From contig NZ_CP162133.1 of the NCBI RefSeq assembly GCF_040833955.1, forward strand, positions 558,001 to 622,000: DNA of 64,000 bases. The letters run 5' to 3'. The DNA is from Leptospira sp. WS60.C2. Lineage in GTDB: Bacteria; Spirochaetota; Leptospiria; Leptospirales; Leptospiraceae. The notes below the pieces were generated by a model that made no database searches, was not told where the DNA came from, and saw only the letters and a program-made list of their open reading frames with translations. Made by a program: the position numbers and the translations under genes. This document shows positions 45,562-54,329 of the stretch, piece after piece (the stretch's first letter is position 1; every line of letters begins with the position of its first letter).

Positions 45562-46420
45562 GCAATCTTCTTTTCCAAGACTCGATGAATGACTTCAGAT
45601 CCGTTTTAGATTTGAGCGTCGAAATCAAATCCAAGTTTGGGAGAGGGAGAGTCTCATTTGGATGACGCAAAAAATAAAATCGCAAAGATTTTTTTAAATC
45701 ATGTTTCATGGTCTCAGTAAGCCTTAGACCATTCAATTTGGAAAGAACTTCTGGCCAAAGTTTGGTTTCAAAGAGGTCTTTTTCTAACCAAGGAAGTGGT
45801 TTTGTCCATTCTTCATACAAAGGATTTACAAGGTCACCCATGAGTGATTCTACTGTCTCTTGTTTGCAAAACATTCCCTCTAAATGATCAGATACCACTT
45901 TGCCGATCATCATATTTTCCAAAGGAAAATAAAGAGATGCCGCTTCAAAAAAACCAGAGCCTTCCATGTCAATCAGAGAAACATCGGCTAACTCATCTAT
46001 GGTGAGTTTTAAGAAATTGTTTGTTGTTTCTTGTTTTGCCACGGGACGATCAAACGTGGTTAGATGAGTTTCTTTTGAAAATTGAGAGGAAAGAATCCTT
46101 TCTGGATAAAACTCTTTTTTTGAGGCGTAGTCCTTGATTTTATGAATCCAAAAAAACTCGCCGAGTTTCCAGCCTGGTTCGTTTGCTCCTGCAATTCCTA
46201 AATTCCATACTTTCATTTGTTTTCGTTCTTCTTTCGAAAGCATCTGGGCAAATTCAGATACAGCGAGTGCCATCGCCATTTTCCCTATGCCCGAGATGAT
46301 GATGGATTCGGTTTCGTTTTGGTAGATTCGAAATCTACCCTGGTGTTGTATTGGTTTGGCGTTTGTTTTTTCGATCCAAGGTTTTGCTTCAGGGAGAACG
46401 GCAAAAAACAAGGATGGCAT
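45554..46420 (-). CDS. PNP/MTA-SAH nucleosidase-like protein
   Basis: A 288-residue protein whose first 190 residues resemble the purine nucleoside phosphorylase/MTA-SAH nucleosidase fold. The matching parts are IISGIGKMAMALAV (phosphate/ribose loop), WNLGIAGANEPGWKLGEFF, SLIDMEGSGFFEAA (Met-Glu ribose contact) and IGKVVSDHLEG, where Asp is the catalytic acid of MTAN. The C-terminal 100 residues are extra and helical. It could hydrolyse 5'-deoxyadenosine or MTA, the by-products of radical SAM enzymes, which would fit its overlap with the SPL-like gene. The substrate is an inference. Confidence 0.75.
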   Translation of the reverse strand: MPSLFFAVLPEAKPWIEKTNAKPIQHQGRFRIYQNETESIIISGIGKMAMALAVSEFAQMLSKEERKQMKVWNLGIAGANEPGWKLGEFFWIHKIKDYASKKEFYPERILSSQFSKETHLTTFDRPVAKQETTNNFLKLTIDELADVSLIDMEGSGFFEAASLYFPLENMMIGKVVSDHLEGMFCKQETVESLMGDLVNPLYEEWTKPLPWLEKDLFETKLWPEVLSKLNGLRLTETMKHDLKKSLRFYFLRHPNETLPLPNLDLISTLKSKTDLKSFIESWKRRLHV

Positions 46421-46447
46421 AGTCTAATCTTCTGAGAGGGGGGTCTT

Positions 46448-46990
46448 GTGCAAAGAAAAGTTTTGTTTGCTATTTTTCTATTTGTTGGGTTTAGTCTGTA
46501 TGCTGGAGGAAAAAAAATGACATTTCATGATTTAAAGTCCGTAACCATCCAAGGGAAGGAAATTTCTCTAAAAGAATATAAGGGTCATCCTGTTCTTGTT
46601 GTGAATGTTGCATCTAAGTGTGGTTATACGCCTCAATACGAAGGGTTGGAAAAACTCCATTTGGCATACAAAGACAAAGGTTTAAAAGTGATTGGTTTTC
46701 CTTCGAATGACTTTGGAGGTCAGGAACCAGGAACAGAAGCACAAATTGCCGAGTTTTGTAAGCTCAATTTCGGTGTAAGTTTTGATTTGATGAAGAAGAC
46801 AAAAGTCCTTGGAAACGACAAAGACCCTGTGTATCAATTCTTAACAGAAAATGCAAAAGAGAAGGGCGATGTGAAATGGAATTTTGAGAAGTTTCTCATA
46901 GACAAAGACGGAAAAGTTGTAAATCGTTTTCCTTCTGCCACAAAACCAGAAAGTGCCGAGCTGAAACAAGCCATTGAAAGTATCCTATAA
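46448..46990 (+). CDS. Glutathione peroxidase family, exported
   Basis: A 180-residue thiol peroxidase of the GPx/BtuE family. The catalytic Cys (C58, in ASKCGYTPQYEGL) replaces the selenocysteine found in animal enzymes; the other family motifs are GFPSNDFGGQEPGT and VKWNFEKFLIDKDG. A hydrophobic N-terminus (VLFAIFLFVGFSLYAGG) indicates export to the periplasm. The start is a GTG at 46448, preceded by a purine-rich AGAGGGGGG site. It ends inside the next gene by 17 bp, so the two are co-translated. Confidence 0.93.
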   Translation: MQRKVLFAIFLFVGFSLYAGGKKMTFHDLKSVTIQGKEISLKEYKGHPVLVVNVASKCGYTPQYEGLEKLHLAYKDKGLKVIGFPSNDFGGQEPGTEAQIAEFCKLNFGVSFDLMKKTKVLGNDKDPVYQFLTENAKEKGDVKWNFEKFLIDKDGKVVNRFPSATKPESAELKQAIESIL

Positions 46991-47849
46991 TAAAAAACTT
47001 TCTGTTTTCCTGATTCTACTGTTCACCTGCACATTGTTTGGGCAAGAAGTTCCAACCAATGTGCAAATAATTCGAACCAAAACCTCGGATACAGTTTCGA
47101 TCGAAGACGTCTTAGAAGAGATCGACAAGTTTGATGTCATCGTTCTTGGGGAAGAGCATGATAACGAAGACTTACATCGGTTTTACGAACGTTTGGTTCG
47201 TTCACTCATCACAAAACAAACCATAAGTTTGTCTCTAGAAATGTTAGAAAAAGACCAACAGATGGTAGTAGATGAATACGTAAATGGAACCATTTCTGAA
47301 TCTCAGTTTTTAACTTCACTTGTTCACTGGAAAAATTTCAAAACCGATTATTTGCCTCTCGTTAACCTTGCCAAAGAGAAAAAATGCAGAGTTATCGCCG
47401 CAAATCCTCCCAGGAGGTATGTGAATCTCATATCGAAAAAGGGGCTTCTCGCCTACCGAGACTTTTCTTCTGATGCGTTATCCTATTTACCGCACGCCTA
47501 TACCTTGGAAAAATATCTCACTTCAGACTACAAACAACGATTAGCTGAACTTTTTGGTGGGGACGAACACGCAAGTCATTCTTCGATCAATGTAAATGGG
47601 ATGATCCTGGGGCAGGCCACCTGGGACCAAGGTATGGCGGATGCCATTTCCCAGGAGAGATTCAAAACAGGTAAAAAAATGATCCATTTGAATGGGCGTT
47701 TTCACTCTGATCGTAATGGCGGAGTGGTGACGAGGTTACGCGAAATGGGTCATTCCGTCCTTGTTTTCTCAGGATTTCAGAAAGGAAGAGAAAGTGGGGG
47801 AGATTTTATAAAAATCGCTGATTTTGTAATTTTAACAAACGACCGATAA
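46974..47849 (+). CDS. ChaN-like haem-binding-type protein
   Basis: A 291-residue exported protein of the ChaN/COG3016 family (Cofac_haem_bdg). The signal is FLILLFTCTLFGQ. The N-terminal conserved motif is DVIVLGEEHDNEDLHRF, and later the His-rich stretch FGGDEHASHSS and LNGRFHSDRNGGV are typical. ChaN of Campylobacter binds haem dimers, but iron transport is not shown here. The start is a TTG at 46974 (LKVSYNKKLS) inside the end of the peroxidase gene, with no clear own ribosome-binding site, so coupled translation is likely. Confidence 0.87.
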   Translation: MKVSYNKKLSVFLILLFTCTLFGQEVPTNVQIIRTKTSDTVSIEDVLEEIDKFDVIVLGEEHDNEDLHRFYERLVRSLITKQTISLSLEMLEKDQQMVVDEYVNGTISESQFLTSLVHWKNFKTDYLPLVNLAKEKKCRVIAANPPRRYVNLISKKGLLAYRDFSSDALSYLPHAYTLEKYLTSDYKQRLAELFGGDEHASHSSINVNGMILGQATWDQGMADAISQERFKTGKKMIHLNGRFHSDRNGGVVTRLREMGHSVLVFSGFQKGRESGGDFIKIADFVILTNDR

Positions 47850-47864
47850 GAATAGGGAGAACCT

Positions 47865-50468
47865 ATGTCGGCACCTTCTCTAAAATACCTTTGTCCCCAT
47901 TGCCAAAAAGCATCCCGTCTGCCTGAACCAACTCCAAAAGTTGGTAAATATCAGCTAACGTGCGCTCACTGTGGAGAAAAGGTAGTTTTACAATTCATGG
48001 ATTATCGCTTTGAGATTGTCCAAATCCTTCCCAGTGCCAAAGAAGAAACCGCACAGTCGTATCATAGTTTTAAGATTCCAATGCCGAGTATTTCCCAATC
48101 GGCTGAAGAACCCAAATCAGAGAAATGGTTCAAGGGAAGTTCTAAACCTTTTTTTGAAAAGAAGGTCGTTTGGGAAAAAGAACCAAAAAAACAGAGTTCA
48201 AAATTCCAAACAAATCCATTCAGGCTTTCTAGAAGACAACCAAGTACGAAAAAGAATACATCACCATTTTCTTACTTAAAAGTGGCGTTTGCCATCACTT
48301 CACTTTTTCTATTTTTATTCATAGTTAGTTTTTCCTATTTTGTCGCTGGTGTGCTCGTTACGAAAAAAGAGGTTCCCATTTACTTGGAATCTTTATCAAA
48401 AAACATTCCCACAAAAATTTTGGATCGAAATGGACAAGTGGTCAGCGAAATTTTTCAGAAACGAACGTCTACATTGCGACTACAAGACTATCCTGAGGAT
48501 ATGATCTCCATTTTATTAAACATTGAAGATCAAAAGTTTTTCTTTCATGGTGGAATTGATTATTCAGCGATTTTACGAGCATTCTTTAAGAACATCATCA
48601 ATTTAAGTTATAAACAAGGTGCTTCCACAATCACGCAACAGTTAGCGCGAATTATATTAGATGATCGTCGCAAGAGTTTAAATCGTAAATGGAGAGAAGC
48701 ACAACTTGCATTTGCCTTAGAATCTGTCTTAACGAAAGAACAAATTTTAGAAACCTACATGAACCATGTCTATTTGGGTCATGGAGCTTTTGGATTTGGG
48801 GAAGGGATTAAGTTTTACTTTCAAAAAAATCCAATGGAGCTATCGAAAGAGGAAATGGTATTGCTTGCTTCATTGCCATCAGCTCCAAACAAATACTCTC
48901 CTTTGAAAAATCCTGAAGATTCTTATACTCGAGTTCGCGCTATTTTGAATATGTTTCGCAATCGAGGTATATATCCCAATTTAGATCGAGATAAGTTTGT
49001 TAGTTTTTACCATAACTTATCCACAAGATCACCTAATGAAACTGTATTCGGCTCTCGTCATGACATAGCTCCTTATGTGACTGAGCATGTTCGCGCGATT
49101 CTTTCTTCTTTAGAAGGAGAAAAGAATATTTACGAAAGTGGTGGATATACTGTAGAAACCACTCTTGATAAAAATGCCCAAGAGTTAATTGGTCCAATTG
49201 TGCGTGAATACTTATCAAAAAGTAAACGTTCTGGTAAAATCCAAAAAAAACGAGTCAGGTTAAAACCAGAGTCTCCTATGGATCTTGCTTTCCGCCAAAG
49301 AATGGAAGAGATTTCTCTTTTGAACGAATTTGTCTGGAACCCAGACCAATTGGAAGGAGATAAAGATCAAAGTATCGTCCAAGCCGCAATTGTTGGAATT
49401 CAGCCAAACACGGGTCAGGTTTTGTTTTTGCATGGCGGAGATGAGTTTAATTCTTCCAATCAATTCAATCGTGCGACCCAAATGCGGAGACAAACGGGAA
49501 GTTCCATCAAGGCAGTGTTATATGCATCAGCCATTGACTCAGGTTCTATTCATGCAGGTATGAAAATCCTAGATGCGCCTTTGTATTATCGTGGAGGTGG
49601 AGGAAAGGAATGGGCTCCTGAAAACTTAGGTGGGAGTTTTGATGGAGAAATTTCACTTCGCACAGCCCTAGTAAAATCTAAAAATACGGCAGCAGTTCAA
49701 GTGGCTGAGCGACTTGGAAGTTCTGGTATTGAGAAGTATTTTACAAAATTCTTTTTTCCGAATGAATCAGAGAAAAAAAATCGATTCCGAGGTGATTTAT
49801 CCTTAGCACTCGGAACACTCGAAATTTCACCACTTGAGATGGCTTCTGCCTTTACTAGTTTTGTCAACCAAGGAACAATCAAAAGACCTTACCTCATCCA
49901 AAGGATAAAAAATGCCAAAGGAAACGTGTTGTACGAAGTTGGAGCAAGTGATGAGTTTAAATTAAAATTACCTGAAGAAAGACAAGTGATACGTCCTGAC
50001 ACGGCAGAAGTCATGGTTTCCTTACTTCGTGATAGTGGAAGAGCCAGTGGAGTGAGAAACGGTGGTTATGTGGGAGATTTAATCGGGAAAACCGGAACTA
50101 CCAATGATTATAAAGATGCTTGGTTTGTAGGAGCAAGGCCTGACATCTCACTTGCGGTTTGGGTTGGGTATGACAATCCAAAATTTGGGATGGGTGCAAG
50201 TGGACTCGGAGGGGCCGTTGCGGCACCTCTCTGGGGAGAAATCATGGCGATCATTGACAAAAAAAGTATCCTTCCAAAAATTCAGTTTAGTGCTCCCGTA
50301 TATGCAAAAGCTTATAAGGTATGTACGATTACAGGTAAACAGGCGTTAGCTTCTTGCCCAAGTACACAAGAATTATATTTATCTGATTATCCTCCCGATG
50401 GACCTTGCACAGAGGATCACAAATCCGTTTCTTCCGAACCAAAAGACTTAATGAAAGGATTGTATTAA
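47865..50468 (+). CDS. Class A penicillin-binding protein with N-terminal zinc ribbon
   Basis: An 867-residue bifunctional peptidoglycan synthase. It starts with a cytoplasmic zinc-ribbon-like domain (C10, C13, C33, C36; CPHC and CAHC), unusual for this family, then a basic linker and a membrane helix at about residues 140-168. The glycosyltransferase has NIEDQKFFFHGG (the EDxxFxxHxG motif) and GASTITQQLAR. The transpeptidase has SxxK in TGSSIKAV, an SKNT-type middle motif in VKSKNTAAV, and IGKTGTTND. It has MrcA-like overall size. The zinc ribbon, similar to MJ0042-type fingers, may tie the enzyme to a cytoplasmic partner. Next to exported hypotheticals downstream. Confidence 0.93.
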   Translation: MSAPSLKYLCPHCQKASRLPEPTPKVGKYQLTCAHCGEKVVLQFMDYRFEIVQILPSAKEETAQSYHSFKIPMPSISQSAEEPKSEKWFKGSSKPFFEKKVVWEKEPKKQSSKFQTNPFRLSRRQPSTKKNTSPFSYLKVAFAITSLFLFLFIVSFSYFVAGVLVTKKEVPIYLESLSKNIPTKILDRNGQVVSEIFQKRTSTLRLQDYPEDMISILLNIEDQKFFFHGGIDYSAILRAFFKNIINLSYKQGASTITQQLARIILDDRRKSLNRKWREAQLAFALESVLTKEQILETYMNHVYLGHGAFGFGEGIKFYFQKNPMELSKEEMVLLASLPSAPNKYSPLKNPEDSYTRVRAILNMFRNRGIYPNLDRDKFVSFYHNLSTRSPNETVFGSRHDIAPYVTEHVRAILSSLEGEKNIYESGGYTVETTLDKNAQELIGPIVREYLSKSKRSGKIQKKRVRLKPESPMDLAFRQRMEEISLLNEFVWNPDQLEGDKDQSIVQAAIVGIQPNTGQVLFLHGGDEFNSSNQFNRATQMRRQTGSSIKAVLYASAIDSGSIHAGMKILDAPLYYRGGGGKEWAPENLGGSFDGEISLRTALVKSKNTAAVQVAERLGSSGIEKYFTKFFFPNESEKKNRFRGDLSLALGTLEISPLEMASAFTSFVNQGTIKRPYLIQRIKNAKGNVLYEVGASDEFKLKLPEERQVIRPDTAEVMVSLLRDSGRASGVRNGGYVGDLIGKTGTTNDYKDAWFVGARPDISLAVWVGYDNPKFGMGASGLGGAVAAPLWGEIMAIIDKKSILPKIQFSAPVYAKAYKVCTITGKQALASCPSTQELYLSDYPPDGPCTEDHKSVSSEPKDLMKGLY

Positions 50469-51455
50469 TTGTTTTTTTCTAAAAGAAATCATTCTCTTTC
50501 TAACACCTTTTTTTTATGGATTGGAACCGTATTGTGTCTTGGATTCTACCAACCCATATTAGCTGGGACTTACGAAGAAGCGTATGAAATGGAACAAACA
50601 AATACGTTATTTGCGATTCCCTTATATGAAAAGGCACTTACGACAAAACCAACAGGTAAATTACAAAAGGCAGTTGTTTCTCGTTTATTTTTTCTCTATA
50701 AAAAACACTCCAAATTATTGGATGCTTTGTTTTTAGGGAGTCGGTATCCTTCTCTCATCCCGTCCAAAGATCGAACTTGGATTTGGAACCAATTGGCTGA
50801 AATTTACAAACCAATCAATGTTTCTGATCTTTCCGGCACTTATGTTTTTGCGGTTAAAGCAAATGTAGAAAATGCAACTGAATTGAAGGAACATTTAAAG
50901 ATTCAAAACCTGCCCAAGTTGTATGAATTTGCTTCCATTCTTCTATTAAAAAGAAAACAATATAACGTGATTCTTTCTCTTTATGAGGAGAATCCAAACA
51001 TGTTTCCTTCCCCTCTTTTTCCTGGAATCTCACAATTCAAATTAAACATAGAACAAGGTAAAGAGTTCTTAAAAAAGGTTTTGGCAGACAACGATAAAGA
51101 ACGATCTGACCAAGAAAAATCAGATATTTTGTATTTAATGGGTGTTCATTATCGCCAATCTAACGAACAAGAGTTATCTGCTAGATACTTCCGAATGAGT
51201 GGTAGTTTTTTTGCAAAACCACGAGCAGATTTGGAAGCAAGTAAATCGCTTGTGTTGCAAGGGAAAACAAAGGAGATGTGTTCTACTTTCAAATTTGTTT
51301 CTTCCCCTTATGATGAAATCGAAACGATACTCTATTATCAGTGTGCTCCAAACGGTGGTCAAAGTTTAAGGTTTCTTTTGCCAAGTATACAAATTCTTTC
51401 AGAACGAGAGGGAAATGAGTTTTTAAAAGTTTTATATACTAAGGATGGCATATGA
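50469..51455 (+). CDS. Exported hypothetical helical-repeat protein
   Basis: A 328-residue protein starting with a TTG at 50469 directly after the penicillin-binding protein stop, with a signal peptide (SNTFFLWIGTVLCLGFYQPILA). The mature part is built from helix pairs of about 35 residues, for example AIPLYEKALTTKPTGKLQKAVVSRLFFLYKKH and SDILYLMGVHYRQSNEQELSARYF, resembling TPR-like repeats. It has no catalytic motif. It overlaps the next gene by 4 bp, so with the PBP it forms one operon and may be a periplasmic partner. Confidence 0.72.
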   Translation: MFFSKRNHSLSNTFFLWIGTVLCLGFYQPILAGTYEEAYEMEQTNTLFAIPLYEKALTTKPTGKLQKAVVSRLFFLYKKHSKLLDALFLGSRYPSLIPSKDRTWIWNQLAEIYKPINVSDLSGTYVFAVKANVENATELKEHLKIQNLPKLYEFASILLLKRKQYNVILSLYEENPNMFPSPLFPGISQFKLNIEQGKEFLKKVLADNDKERSDQEKSDILYLMGVHYRQSNEQELSARYFRMSGSFFAKPRADLEASKSLVLQGKTKEMCSTFKFVSSPYDEIETILYYQCAPNGGQSLRFLLPSIQILSEREGNEFLKVLYTKDGI

Positions 51456-51919
51456 ATCAAGCCAAAACAAATCAATTATTGATTGAGGGACTTTTGTTAT
51501 TAGTTCTAGTAACGAATCCCTTGTTTTCTAATTTCTTAGTCACTCCTGAGGAGACCATTCGGTTAGAATTTCCATCGAATCTCAGAAACCAAATCCGTTT
51601 TTGTAAACAAAATCCGATCCAAGTGTATGGCCGAAACCCAATTGGTTCTCTAACCAACTGTGCAACTGTTTTAGAAAGCGAAGTTACAATGGAGTCTTTT
51701 TTTGCAGAGCCATTGGAGGAAACAACTGAAACGCAGTGGGCATTTTATGATTCGATAGGGAAACAGGTTTTTCCAATAGTTGTTTGGGAAGGAAGTGAAC
51801 CTATGGTATTGATTTCTCTGGTACGTTCCAAACGTGGTCAGTTCGGTGTTCAGTTGCAGAGAAAAAAAGATGGGGCGTATTATTTTTATAGAACGAAACT
51901 TTCGAATTGGATGATTTAG
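51452..51919 (+). CDS. Exported hypothetical protein
   Basis: A 155-residue protein with one hydrophobic N-terminal segment (LLIEGLLLLVLVTNPLFS), probably an uncleaved anchor or signal, and a beta-rich periplasmic part (AFYDSIGKQVFPIVVW, PMVLISLVRSKRGQFGVQLQ). Two Cys (CKQNP and TNCAT) could form a disulfide. It overlaps the preceding gene by 4 bp, completing the operon from the penicillin-binding protein. No family recognised. Confidence 0.6.
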   Translation: MNQAKTNQLLIEGLLLLVLVTNPLFSNFLVTPEETIRLEFPSNLRNQIRFCKQNPIQVYGRNPIGSLTNCATVLESEVTMESFFAEPLEETTETQWAFYDSIGKQVFPIVVWEGSEPMVLISLVRSKRGQFGVQLQRKKDGAYYFYRTKLSNWMI

Positions 51920-52214
51920 AGTGTTCAGCTGTATATGATAGCTTCGCTTGGTCGCCAGGCGCTAATGGGGATTTGATTTGAATCTTCCCATCATTTGATC
52001 CAAATTTTCATTCGAACAAATCATTTGATTAAAAAAGTATTCAAAAATCGTTCTTTCTGTTCCAGAATCCTTTCAATTCCGTTCAAAACGGTTTAAACGA
52101 AAGTTTCCATGGAAATATAAGTCGATTTATATGCAGATTTTCGAATACTTGTTCGGAATTGGAAAGATACGAATGTTTAGATCGAAATTGATACATAGTC
52201 AAAAGAGAAGATTC
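51920..52214. other. Intergenic stretch without a supported gene
   Basis: Nothing coding is recognised. It separates the PBP operon from a patch of short lipoprotein genes. The frame that runs into the next gene begins at 52131, but its first 28 residues are not signal-like and the lipoprotein is better started at 52215. Confidence 0.4.
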
Positions 52215-52526
52215 ATGCTTGCGGTGCAACCAAAGTCCCTTGGCGTTGTTTTATCAATCTTGTTTGCCATCGTCAATTGCACGGATCAAAAATTTTATTG
52301 TATGGAAAGCGTAAGAAGAGAAGGAGTATTGGAAGGTGATGCCGAATCACTTTGCTTAAGTTACGTGGTTTTAGAGAATTCGGTAAAAATCAATGAAGAA
52401 CATGGACGACCTTCTTCGGCTACTCGTTTTTTGGCAGATCAAAATCTACTAGGTTGCCTCTACAAAACCATCGAAGAACGGAAATGTGAAAAAGAATCTG
52501 AATATATTCCACACTTCGGGTATTAG
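52215..52526 (+). CDS. Small Cys-containing lipoprotein
   Basis: A 103-residue predicted lipoprotein from the ATG at 52215: signal MLAVQPKSLGVVLSILFA with lipobox IVNC. The mature part has four further Cys (FYCME, LCLS, LLGCLYK, RKCEK), which could form two disulfides. It is in a run of short lipoprotein genes (52215-53551) that look like accessory DNA. The in-frame upstream part from 52131 is not used. Function unknown. Confidence 0.55.
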   Translation: MLAVQPKSLGVVLSILFAIVNCTDQKFYCMESVRREGVLEGDAESLCLSYVVLENSVKINEEHGRPSSATRFLADQNLLGCLYKTIEERKCEKESEYIPHFGY

Positions 52527-52591
52527 GATAGATATTACTTTTTATGAAAAAGCATTCACGATGTTAAACGGATGATGATAAAACTATGATT

Positions 52592-52876
52592 ATGAAAAAA
52601 ATAGCAATCGTGCTGATTCTAATCAATTTTCACTGCGCAGACAGCGAAAGGCAGAATTGTAGAGAAAATTTGGATTCGATTGAATTTCAAAAAATTATGG
52701 CTTTAAGTTTACTAGTGCCAATTCGAAACAATACAGAGCAGGAAAACGAAAGTCGTAAAAACTTTGGATTCGTTAACTTTGTTTACGTCCAAAATAAAGC
52801 GGAAGAGAGAAAAAAAATCTGGGATAATTCCATTCTGTTAAAAATTTTTGATCCTGAAGCAAATGATTTTGATTGA
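52592..52876 (+). CDS. Small lipoprotein
   Basis: A 94-residue predicted lipoprotein, MKKIAIVLILINFHC, with the Cys at position 15 as lipidation site. An alternative ATG two codons upstream (52586) gives the same mature protein. The remainder is polar with two helical segments and carries no motif I recognise. It belongs with its neighbours to a short lipoprotein cluster. Confidence 0.5.
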   Translation: MKKIAIVLILINFHCADSERQNCRENLDSIEFQKIMALSLLVPIRNNTEQENESRKNFGFVNFVYVQNKAEERKKIWDNSILLKIFDPEANDFD

Positions 52877-52954
52877 TTTTGGGAAAGGGACAACCACACA
52901 TTATCAAGACTTGCTTGGGCAGAATATTGAATTGATTGATTTAAATTTTTAAAT

Positions 52955-53551
52955 ATGGATCATTGCATTTTTTTTAAACAGTCAGTTTTCATTTTATTCC
53001 TAATTTTAAATTTGCATTGTATTTCCATTGATAGTTATCTGAAAAATCGAAAAAATGATGTTATTGATGTTCCTGTCGTTGGTTTAGAAAAAAATATCTA
53101 CGGAGTATCGGCTTGGGTTTGGTGTTTCGGTGGTGGTTTACAATATGCGAAGAACGGAGTAGGAGTTGGGTTTAGGAGTGGTTCAGTAGGTCAATATAAA
53201 ACTGGTGGCAGAGGCAGTAGTATTTATATATCCACGCAAGAAAATTCCAATCTTACTCTTAACCATGGAAATTCATTCGTGGTCTTAAATTCAAATTCTC
53301 ACCTTCCAAACGATGGTTAAAAAAGATCCGACAAAAAAGCTTTTTCAAAATTCAATACAAATCTGATTTTCCCGTTAGGTGCTACAAAGACTTCCACTGG
53401 GGAAATTGATGGTAAATGGTGTGATTCTCCAATCTCATTTGAACTTTCTTTAGGTATATATTATGGAGTTCGAATTGGTATGAACTTTACTGAATTAATC
53501 GATTTTTTATTTGGAACCTTCACATTCGATTTGATGGATGATGATGAATAA
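52955..53551 (+). pseudogene. Lipoprotein gene interrupted by an in-frame stop
   Basis: The first part (52955-53320) encodes 121 residues with signal SVFILFLILNLHC and then GVSAWVWCFGGGLQYAKNGVGVGFRSGSVG. A TAA at 53318-53320 interrupts it, but the very same frame continues open for 76 more codons to a stop at 53549-53551. The continuation (NLIFPLGATKTSTGEIDGKWC, ELSLGIYYGVRIGMNF) reads like a natural end of a beta-rich lipoprotein of 198 residues. No frameshift is needed, so a single base change (a nonsense mutation) explains it. A short functional product or readthrough is possible. Confidence 0.65.
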
Positions 53552-53584
53552 GTCATTTGCATTTCTGTGATATAAAGACTTGAT

Positions 53585-53804
53585 TGGGCAGGGAATCGAC
53601 AAGTAGGGAAGTTGTCCTGATTCGCCCACCCTTCACTTCGCTATCCTGGCTACGTTTGCGCGGGCCCGTCACCGCTCGCTTTTCCGCATCCATGCGGAAA
53701 CTTCTCCATCCCCCCTTGATTGTCTTCGACAATCAACTTCGCCTCAGCTTTTTACGAAAGCTTCGCGGGGTCGAAGTCGCTCGGGTTCTATTCGAATCCT
53801 TCAA
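53585..53804 (-). repeat. tRNA-Tyr-derived repeat, copy A
   Basis: Copy A starts on the plus strand with TGGGCAGGGA, the end of the tRNA-Tyr 3' sequence, followed by a 24-base segment also found in copy B, and then a 185-bp core at 53620-53804 that agrees with copy C at 183 of 185 positions by direct reading. The core has perfect stems TTTCCGCAT/ATGCGGAAA (53681-53700) and TTGATTGTC/GACAATCAA (53716-53736). It lies left of the MNT/HEPN gene pair. Orientation is given as the strand of tRNA-Tyr. Confidence 0.8.
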
Positions 53805-54020
53805 CAATGATTCTATAGATTCGTTCGAACAAATGATAAGTGAAAGAGAGTTTTCCAAGACAGTGACTCATTTTCGCATTGCGTGTGATTGAAATATCCG
53901 AAGTCGAAACCATCTATGTCACCTGATATGGAAAACATTTGGATTGGACTTTATTTAGGATGATGCAAAGTATCAATGATTCCTGCTTGATTTTTTGATA
54001 ATTCGATATATCCTTTGACT
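53805..54020. other. Gap between repeat A and the MNT gene
   Basis: No gene supported. AT-rich sequence just upstream of the MNT start (TTGATTTTTTGATAATTCGATATATCC) could serve as a promoter, but no consensus is certain. Confidence 0.35.
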
Positions 54021-54329
54021 ATGGAAAACGAGTTAGAAAGTTTAAAAAGCCAAATCATTTCACTCGTAAATCCTTTAAAGATCATCCTTTTTGGATCAAG
54101 AGCAACTAACACCGCTAGAAAGAATAGTGATTACGATCTTTTAATTATTATGCCAGATGGAACCAATAAGAGGGAAATCGCGCAATATATTTATAAGAAG
54201 GTAGATAAAATCAAAATCTCATTTGATATCGTGGTGGCAACTCCTGAAACTCTCAAAAAATATTCAAATCACCGGCATTTAATTTATTTTCATGCTCTTC
54301 AAGATGGTTTAGAACTTTATGCAGCATGA
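54021..54329 (+). CDS. MNT-type minimal nucleotidyltransferase (antitoxin-like)
   Basis: A 102-residue minimal nucleotidyltransferase. The signature is LFGSRATNTARKNSDYDLL: GSR at residues 25-27, and the metal Asp pair D37 and D39, with a third acidic residue in FDIVVATPE. Such proteins pair with HEPN proteins as toxin-antitoxin-like modules, in which the MNT partner can adenylylate the HEPN protein. The start is the ATG at 54021 (a TTG lies two codons upstream). It overlaps the HEPN gene by 11 bp, and the pair sits between tRNA-derived repeats. Confidence 0.9.
   Translation: MENELESLKSQIISLVNPLKIILFGSRATNTARKNSDYDLLIIMPDGTNKREIAQYIYKKVDKIKISFDIVVATPETLKKYSNHRHLIYFHALQDGLELYAA

Noticed and set aside
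52905..52925. A short stretch ACTTGCTTGGGCAGA resembling the sequence before repeat copies
   Set aside because: Only about 12 bases agree with the tRNA-Tyr end, which is too short to be distinguished from chance.
53584..53892. ORF of 102 residues over repeat copy A
   Set aside because: It is encoded by the tRNA-derived repeat, and similar translations appear from copies B and C with different ends. Not a gene.
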